Shown: in pieces, positions 7,872 to 12,414 of the stretch
How the letters are laid out: each line of letters starts with the position of its first letter
How positions within the stretch are numbered: position 1 is the stretch's first letter
Source: Acidobacteriota bacterium
GTDB taxonomy: Bacteria; Acidobacteriota; Vicinamibacteria; Vicinamibacterales; UBA823
Reading direction: 5' to 3'
NCBI GenBank assembly: GCA_003509065.1
Contig: DODG01000269.1
Location: 1-12,414, forward strand
DNA: 12,414 nucleotides
Made by a program: the position numbers and the translations under genes
Notes under the pieces: generated by a model
The model's database searches: none
The model's input: the letters and a program-made list of their open reading frames with translations, nothing else
Told to the model about the DNA's origin: nothing

Positions 7872-9047
7872 GTGTCTTCAGAATCTCAGCGATACCTCCG
7901 TACAATCATGATTGTCCTTGATGGCGCTGGTATTGGAGCGTTGCCCGATGCGGTTCTTTATGGTGACGAGCATAGCAATACGATCGGTAATGTTGCTAAG
8001 CGGGTGTCATTAGCAATACCGACGCTTCGAGCCCTTGGACTTGGTTCTCTCGTGGAACTAGGTGGTTCCTGTCCAGCGAGGCGGCAGGCTGCAATCGGTA
8101 AAATGGCCGAAGTGTCAGCGGGAAAGGACTCCGTTACAGGGCATTGGGAATTGATGGGCGTTACTACGACGCATGCTTTTCCAGTGTTTCCGAATGGTTT
8201 TCCTGAATCGAGTATTAATGAATTCGAGCAGAAAATTGGACGGTCAATTATAGGTAATGTTGCTGCTTCTGGAACGGAAATTATCCAAAAACTTGGTGCA
8301 GAACATCTATCTACCGGCTCACCCATTGTATATACGTCGGCCGATAGCGTCTGCCAAATAGCTGCTCACGAAGATGTTATTCCAGTGGACTTACTGTACC
8401 GGTTTTGTGAAACGGCCTACGATGTTATGGTTGAAGGAATTGGAGTCGGTCGAGTTATAGCGCGACCGTTCACTGGACCGATTGGTTCGTTTCGACGGAC
8501 AGCTCAGCGTCGGGATTTTGCCCAGCCTCCTTCAGGATTAACGCTGCTCGACCGTGTGCATGCAGAAGGTCTACCTGTGGTGGCCATTGGGAAGGTAAGT
8601 GACTTGTTTACTGGTCGAGGAATTTCCGAGTCAGTACATACAGACTGCGACGATGAAGTGATGACAGCTTTGAACAGCAGCATGAGAAAGACGACTCGCG
8701 GGCTGCTTGTCGCAAATTGTGTCGATTTCGATACGGTTTATGGACACCGTAATGACGTCGTGGGTTATGCGGCTAATCTCGAACGTTTCGATAGGCACTT
8801 ACTCGAACTTTTACCATGTGTGGGGCCCAATGATTTATTGGTCATTACGGCAGATCACGGCAATGATCCCACGACCCCTGGCAGTGACCATTCTCGCGAG
8901 TATGTACCACTTTTGGTTGTTGGGAGGAAAATCAGAAACATTGACCTAGGTGTGCGTCATTCGTTTGCTGATGTTGGCCAGACATTGTCTCAAGCGTTGG
9001 GTGTTCCCTCGGTGGACTCTGGCGAGAGTTTTATTGACGCCTTGTGA
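7872..9047 (+). CDS. deoB: DeoB, phosphopentomutase
   Basis: DeoB interconverts (deoxy)ribose 1-phosphate and (deoxy)ribose 5-phosphate, linking nucleoside breakdown to central metabolism. The 391-residue, alkaline-phosphatase-superfamily protein shows the metal-binding IMIVLDGAGIGALPDA at residues 12-27, with D17, the catalytic-threonine segment GKDSVTGHWELMG at 84-96 (T89), SADSVCQIAAHED at 156-168, VDFDTVYGHRNDV near 283 and the C-terminal metal cluster ITADHGNDPTTPGSDHSREY. Length and order match the family. The start is a GTG; an in-frame ATG at 7908 would cut into the first strand and is less likely. The dGTPase-like gene follows in the same direction, which fits shared work on deoxynucleosides. 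Confidence 0.97.
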   Translation: MSSESQRYLRTIMIVLDGAGIGALPDAVLYGDEHSNTIGNVAKRVSLAIPTLRALGLGSLVELGGSCPARRQAAIGKMAEVSAGKDSVTGHWELMGVTTTHAFPVFPNGFPESSINEFEQKIGRSIIGNVAASGTEIIQKLGAEHLSTGSPIVYTSADSVCQIAAHEDVIPVDLLYRFCETAYDVMVEGIGVGRVIARPFTGPIGSFRRTAQRRDFAQPPSGLTLLDRVHAEGLPVVAIGKVSDLFTGRGISESVHTDCDDEVMTALNSSMRKTTRGLLVANCVDFDTVYGHRNDVVGYAANLERFDRHLLELLPCVGPNDLLVITADHGNDPTTPGSDHSREYVPLLVVGRKIRNIDLGVRHSFADVGQTLSQALGVPSVDSGESFIDAL

Positions 9048-9132
9048 TTAATGTTCGCGGTGTGAAAATCGCCATGTCTACTTTTCAAGTGAGTTGGCGC
9101 TAAACTTTTTCGGAGAAACTATTTAGTTATAT

Positions 9133-10173
9133 ATGTCTACGATTCGCGAAGAACTCGAAACAAGAGAACAAGAATATTTGGCTCCCCAGGCAGCGAAAAG
9201 TGTTGAGAGTCGTGGACGACTGCGACCAGAATCAGACGATCCAATTAGGCCAGCGTATCAGCGCGATCGTGACCGGATAATACACTGTAAAGCTTTTCGT
9301 CGTTTAAAACATAAGACCCAGGTGTTTTTTGCACCAACAGGTGATCATTATCGAACTCGTCTTACCCATACGTTAGAGGTGTCACAGATTGCTCGCACAA
9401 TTTCGAAAGTCTTGAGGCTACATGAGGAACTTACTGAATCTATCGCGCTTGGTCATGACCTTGGGCATACACCATTTGGTCATGCGGGAGAACGCGTCCT
9501 GAGAGATCTAATACCAGGCGGATTTAACCATTATGAACAAAGCCTTCGTATCGTTGATCACCTCGAAAACAACGGCGACGGGTTGAATTTAACATGGGAG
9601 GTGCGCGATGGAATCGCTAAACACTCCAAGGGAAAGCGAGGTGCACCGGTTGGCGCAGACCTATCTAACCGTGCAGCTGCTTTAGAAGGCCAAGTTGCAA
9701 GAGTGGCCGACATTATCGCTTATGTGAATCACGATATTGATGATGCAATACGAGCCAGTATTTTGTGTATGGATGATTTGCCAACTGAAGCTGTCGATTT
9801 ACTTGGACACAGTTCGTCTGAGCGAATTGGTCGGTTGGTTTCCAATACTATTCGTGAAACTATGGCTGCGGGATTGGATGAAATTCGAATGAGTGACAAT
9901 GTGCTCGAAGCTCTACTAAGTCTTCGGGCGTTTCTTTTTGAAACAGTTTATGAGGACAGCTTGGCAACTATAGAGTTTCGAAAAGCTGCTGGCATTTTAG
10001 GAGGTTTGTGGGAAAAAATTCATGAAGATCCAGAAGAATTTCTCGACCGCCATGTCATAAAGTCTGATGGAGTGGATGTAGCCGCGATGGATTTTCTGGC
10101 TGGAATGACTGATCGCTTTGCCATCAATCTGTACGAGAGCCTCTTTATCCCCAGGCCATGGGTCGAAACATAA
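9133..10173 (+). CDS. dgt: dGTPase-like HD-domain triphosphohydrolase
   Basis: Proteins of this family hydrolyse dGTP or other dNTPs to the deoxynucleoside and triphosphate, and so control dNTP pools. The 346-residue protein has the HD metal site: H79 in RTRLTHTLEVSQIAR, H108-D109 in GHDLGHTPFGHAGE (107-120), and D193 in VARVADIIAYVNHDIDDAIRA. The N-terminal DRDRIIHCKAFRRLKHKTQVF is typical of the shorter dGTPase-like subgroup, so the exact nucleotide substrate cannot be named. The ATG at 9133 has no close Shine-Dalgarno sequence; GGAG at 9112-9115 is 17 bases away. The 85-base gap behind deoB is AT-rich and may hold a promoter, but I see no convincing -35/-10 pair there. Confidence 0.94.
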   Translation: MSTIREELETREQEYLAPQAAKSVESRGRLRPESDDPIRPAYQRDRDRIIHCKAFRRLKHKTQVFFAPTGDHYRTRLTHTLEVSQIARTISKVLRLHEELTESIALGHDLGHTPFGHAGERVLRDLIPGGFNHYEQSLRIVDHLENNGDGLNLTWEVRDGIAKHSKGKRGAPVGADLSNRAAALEGQVARVADIIAYVNHDIDDAIRASILCMDDLPTEAVDLLGHSSSERIGRLVSNTIRETMAAGLDEIRMSDNVLEALLSLRAFLFETVYEDSLATIEFRKAAGILGGLWEKIHEDPEEFLDRHVIKSDGVDVAAMDFLAGMTDRFAINLYESLFIPRPWVET

Positions 10174-10183
10174 TGAGGTTTCA

Positions 10184-10192
10184 TGCTAAAAT
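10184..10192 (+). promoter_or_regulatory. Possible extended -10 promoter before yceD-rpmF
   Basis: TGCTAAAAT at 10184-10192 matches TGn plus five of six bases of TATAAT, and shares the TGCTAxAATT pattern with the element before the TonB-like gene. TCGAAA at 10163-10168, 18 bases upstream, matches four of six bases of a -35. It lies in the 58-base gap between dgt and yceD, giving a start near 10199 and a leader of about 33 bases. The match is visible; its function is inferred. Confidence 0.4.
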
Positions 10193-10231
10193 TTACGATT
10201 AGCTCTTGATTAAAGACCCCGCAAGTGCAGT

Positions 10232-10753
10232 ATGTATTTAGATTTACGAGATGTATCCGAAAAGAGTGAGCGTTTTGAGCGCACGTATGTAGCGTCCGCA
10301 TTAACATCAGCTAAGGAGGATTATCTCGTTAAGGATGACGTGTCACTGGTCTTTGATGTCAGAAAAACTCAAGAGAAGTATCACTTAGTAGGCCGGTTGG
10401 TTACAAAGCTTGATTTGATTTGCTGTCGTTGTTTGGAAGCGTATCCGAGGTCCGTTGATAGTGCTTTTGATCTCCTATATTTCCCTCAGGTGCGTAACAA
10501 TGGAGATGGTGAATTTGAAGTGGAAGAAGCTTCTTTGGCCGTCGCTTTTTACCACGACGAAGAAATAGATCTTGGACAGCTAGTACGCGAGCAATTATAT
10601 CTATTACTACCAATGAAACTTTTGTGTGTAGAAAACTGCCTCGGCCTTTGTCCAATCTGTGGGATAAACCTCAATCGAGATAATTGTCAATGTTCTACCA
10701 CTTGGCACGATTCTCGACTGGCGGATCTAAGGTCGGTGCTCGATAAGAGATGA
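10232..10753 (+). CDS. yceD: YceD/DUF177 family protein
   Basis: This family is found next to rpmF across bacteria and plants and has been linked to 23S rRNA and ribosome production; its precise reaction is not established. The 173-residue product fits the family, with the central VGRLVTKLDLICCRCLE (53-69, cysteines 64, 65 and 67), the EEIDLGQLVREQLYLLLPMKLLC region (110-132) and a cysteine group C132, C136, C140, C143, C152 and C154 in ENCLGLCPICGINLN onward. The cysteines could bind a metal ion. The ATG at 10232 has no strong Shine-Dalgarno sequence. rpmF follows 35 bases later, the standard order. Confidence 0.93.
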   Translation: MYLDLRDVSEKSERFERTYVASALTSAKEDYLVKDDVSLVFDVRKTQEKYHLVGRLVTKLDLICCRCLEAYPRSVDSAFDLLYFPQVRNNGDGEFEVEEASLAVAFYHDEEIDLGQLVREQLYLLLPMKLLCVENCLGLCPICGINLNRDNCQCSTTWHDSRLADLRSVLDKR

Positions 10754-10788
10754 GGAAATAATTAATACCTTAAGATGAGGAACTCACG

Positions 10789-10971
10789 ATGCCAAATCCA
10801 AAACGACGACATTCGAAAGCACGAACGGCAAAGAGGCGGACTCACGACGCGCTCCGTTCAGCTAATGCAGGTGAGTGTCCGCAGTGCCATGAAATGAAGT
10901 TGTCCCATCAAGTTTGTTCACACTGCGGATTTTATAAGGGGCGTCAGGTTCGTGCGGTTGATGAAGCATAA
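10789..10971 (+). CDS. rpmF: 50S ribosomal protein L32
   Basis: L32 is a small protein of the large ribosomal subunit. The 60-residue product begins with the hallmark MPNPKRRHSKARTAKRRTHD and carries a zinc-ribbon pair, CPQC (C30, C33) and CSHC (C43, C46), so it is the zinc-binding (C+) form. GAGGA at 10777-10781, seven bases before the ATG, is the clearest ribosome site in the window, as expected for a heavily made ribosomal protein. It is preceded by yceD and followed by a 156-base spacer and fabD; the usual plsX and fabH are missing. Confidence 0.97.
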   Translation: MPNPKRRHSKARTAKRRTHDALRSANAGECPQCHEMKLSHQVCSHCGFYKGRQVRAVDEA

Positions 10972-11014
10972 CTAAGCGAATCTTTCATGGTTCGAGAGCC
11001 TTCTTGATTACAAA

Positions 11015-11045
11015 CCAGACGTCCAATGGCTTAACTCGCGTCTGG
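11015..11045 (+). repeat. Inverted repeat in the rpmF-fabD spacer
   Basis: CCAGACG at 11015-11021 and CGTCTGG at 11039-11045 are perfect 7-base inverted repeats; a T-G pair can extend them by one. The loop is 17 bases and no T-run follows, so it is a poor intrinsic terminator. It could be an operator or an mRNA hairpin. The rest of the spacer (10972-11127) holds no recognisable gene: a short open frame from about 10976 resembles nothing I know. Confidence 0.35.
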
Positions 11046-11127
11046 GCATACGGCTGAATAATGATTTAGTGAATGAGGCTAGACGGATTAGCTGGGTGAA
11101 ATGTCCCCTTGAGCGGTTATTTTATTG

Positions 11128-12069
11128 ATGCTTGCCTTTCTTTTTCCAGGACAGGGTTCACAACGCGTTGGCATGGGGAAGGCCTTAATGGAGGCCTCTG
11201 CTGAGTGTCGGATAACGTTTGAAGAAGCAGACTCGATTCTAGGTGTATCCCTGAGCCGGATTTGTGTTGACGGCCCTGAAGAACAATTAACTCTTACTGA
11301 AAATGCGCAGCCAGCGATTTTGACAACGAGTATTGCTGCGTATCGATTCGTATTAGCGCAAGGGCTGCAACCAGATTTTGTTGCAGGCCATAGCTTAGGT
11401 GAGTACTCAGCACATGTTGCTGCTGGCACGTTATCCTTCGCTGATGCGATAATGATAGTTCGTGAGAGAGGTCGATTTATGCAAGAAGCAGTGCCGGTGG
11501 GTGTCGGCAGCATGGCTGCTATCCTTGGCCTGGATGCTGAAATTGTGATGCAGATTTGTAATGATGTAGCTAATGGCGCTGTATTGGCACCGGCTAACTT
11601 TAATGCGCCCAGCCAAGTGGTTATTGCTGGCGAAAGAGAGGCGGTCGGGCGTGCAACCACGGAGGCACGGGAACGTGGCGCAAAGCGAGTCATACCGTTG
11701 GCGGTGAGTGCTCCATTCCATTGTGCACTAATGCAGCCAGCTGCTGATCGATTAGTGCCGATTTTGCGAAGCGTGAATGTTGCCAACCCGCGCATACCTG
11801 TCGTAGCGAATGTCGATGCGAAGTCGAAAACTGATGGCCTGTCTGCAATTGAAGCCCTGATTAGGCAAGTGGCGGCGCCGGTGTTATGGGAACAAGTAGT
11901 TAGGTGTCTTGCATCGGAAGGCGTCCACACGTATCTTGAAGTAGGTCCTGGTAAGGTGTTGACCGGACTGATGAGGAAAATTGACCGCACTTTAAAGGCT
12001 GTCAGTACGGATGCCCTCCCCGCGCTGGATCAGTTGAAGGAGATTGACGGAAAAGTAGGAGCGCTTTGA
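11128..12069 (+). CDS. fabD: FabD, malonyl-CoA:ACP transacylase
   Basis: FabD moves the malonyl group from CoA to acyl carrier protein, supplying the chain-extension unit for type II fatty acid synthesis. From the ATG at 11128 the product is 313 residues, the family's length. Seen are FPGQGSQ at 6-12, the nucleophile S89 in GHSLGEYSA, R114 in VRERGRFMQ, ANFNAPSQVVIAG at 156-168, H198 in SAPFHCALM and the C-terminal YLEVGPGKVLTGL. The ATG gives the normal MLAFLFPGQG start; the TTG just before it is a less likely start. A weak GAG at 11111-11113 is the only ribosome-site candidate. fabG follows after about 50 bases, the usual order of the fab cluster. Confidence 0.97.
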   Translation: MLAFLFPGQGSQRVGMGKALMEASAECRITFEEADSILGVSLSRICVDGPEEQLTLTENAQPAILTTSIAAYRFVLAQGLQPDFVAGHSLGEYSAHVAAGTLSFADAIMIVRERGRFMQEAVPVGVGSMAAILGLDAEIVMQICNDVANGAVLAPANFNAPSQVVIAGEREAVGRATTEARERGAKRVIPLAVSAPFHCALMQPAADRLVPILRSVNVANPRIPVVANVDAKSKTDGLSAIEALIRQVAAPVLWEQVVRCLASEGVHTYLEVGPGKVLTGLMRKIDRTLKAVSTDALPALDQLKEIDGKVGAL

Positions 12070-12109
12070 ACGTCGCTAGGTTAGATATGTGTCATCCAGT
12101 AGGGACTTT

Positions 12110-12115
12110 GGAAGA
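12110..12115 (+). promoter_or_regulatory. Ribosome binding site deciding the fabG start
   Basis: GGAAGA at 12110-12115 directly touches the first in-frame ATG (12116), leaving no spacer, but lies nine bases before the second ATG at 12125. This favours 12125 as the start of fabG. Confidence 0.45.
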
Positions 12116-12124
12116 ATGACTGCA

Positions 12125-12414
12125 ATGACAGGGCGTGTGACTATTGTAACGGGCGCTTCGCGCGGTATTGGTCGGGCCATAGCGACGCGAGCAGCGGCTG
12201 ATGGCGCTACAGTGGTTGCGGCAGCAAGAGACAGGAATGCTACCGATGTTGTAGAGGAGATTAAGATGGCTGGTGGGACTGCTCGTCTTGCTAGCGTTGA
12301 CGTGACTGATGCAGAAAGCGTTGTTCAGATGGTGAACGATGTTGTTAAGGAATTTGGTCGTATTGACGTCCTGGTCAACAACGCTGGAATAACACGCGAT
12401 CAATTATTAATGAG
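12125..12414 (+). CDS. fabG: FabG, 3-oxoacyl-ACP reductase (partial, runs off the right edge)
   Basis: FabG reduces 3-oxoacyl-ACP to 3-hydroxyacyl-ACP with NADPH in fatty acid synthesis. Ninety-six residues are present. The short-chain dehydrogenase nucleotide site TGASRGIG is at 9-16, a conserved acidic residue sits in SVDVTD near 59, and DVLVNNAGITRDQLLM at 81-96 contains the NNAG motif and the ending typical of FabG rather than other short-chain dehydrogenases. The catalytic Ser-Tyr-Lys lie beyond the window. ATG 12125 gives MTGRVTIVTG and has a well-spaced ribosome site; ATG 12116 would add three residues. Its position behind fabD supports the fatty acid role. Confidence 0.93.
   Translation, partial: MTGRVTIVTGASRGIGRAIATRAAADGATVVAAARDRNATDVVEEIKMAGGTARLASVDVTDAESVVQMVNDVVKEFGRIDVLVNNAGITRDQLLM

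Noticed and set aside
9061..9132. Promoter or terminator in the gap before dgt
   Set aside because: TTGGCG at 9094-9099 and TATTTA at 9120-9125 are 20 bases apart and both are weak matches; no stable hairpin with a T-run is present.
10976..11127. Short open frame in the rpmF-fabD spacer that might be a remnant of fabH or plsX
   Set aside because: Its translation, including FESLLDYKPDVQWL, has none of the motifs or the ending of FabH or PlsX, and it has no start with a ribosome site.
11088..11990. A 300-residue open frame on the minus strand across fabD
   Set aside because: It lies exactly opposite the intact fabD gene, is made of a Ser/Thr/Ala-rich low-complexity sequence, and shows no domain. 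It is a shadow of the coding pattern of fabD.
1..12414. Search for a defence system, mobile element, tRNA or repeat array
   Set aside because: Genes are packed housekeeping genes in one direction; no direct repeats, transposase, integrase, tRNA-like clover or regularly spaced repeats are visible.

Overview
This window reads as ordinary bacterial chromosome carrying fourteen recognisable genes plus a possible fragment of another at the left edge, all on the + strand and tightly packed. The longest stretches without a convincing gene are 156 and 141 bases. I see no tRNA, rRNA, insertion sequence, CRISPR array, phage gene or integration site. The gene set suggests a Gram-negative-type bacterium: a TonB-like protein implies an outer membrane, and menaquinone is made by the futalosine route. 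Gene order and the N-terminal sequence of the TonB-like protein remind me most of uncultured Acidobacteriota (Vicinamibacteria-like). That assignment is an inference from memory, not a search.

Left part (1-5589): a menaquinone block. MqnA (chorismate dehydratase), MqnC (radical SAM cyclase), an amidohydrolase best explained as aminodeoxyfutalosine deaminase, a UbiA-type prenyltransferase (MqnP role), a UbiX-type flavin prenyltransferase and a UbiE/MenG methyltransferase follow each other with gaps of 41 bases or less or small overlaps. Together they cover entry from chorismate, the purine-side deamination, ring closure, prenylation, cofactor supply for decarboxylation, and the last methylation. 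MqnE, MqnB, MqnD and the UbiD-type decarboxylase are not in the window and must be elsewhere if the pathway is complete.

Middle part (5590-10173): a TonB-like protein with an acidic linker, preceded by a good extended -10 promoter that would give an almost leaderless mRNA; then miaA (tRNA modification), deoB (phosphopentomutase) and a dGTPase-like HD hydrolase. The last two could cooperate in deoxynucleoside breakdown.

Right part (10174-12414): yceD (DUF177), rpmF (ribosomal protein L32), fabD and the first part of fabG. This is the widespread yceD-rpmF-fatty-acid cluster, but plsX and fabH, which usually lie between rpmF and fabD, are absent. A 156-base spacer with an inverted repeat stands in their place. 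I found no convincing undescribed system. The points most worth a second look are the plsX-fabH gap, the pathway branch implied by the deaminase, and the promoter and linker of the TonB-like gene.
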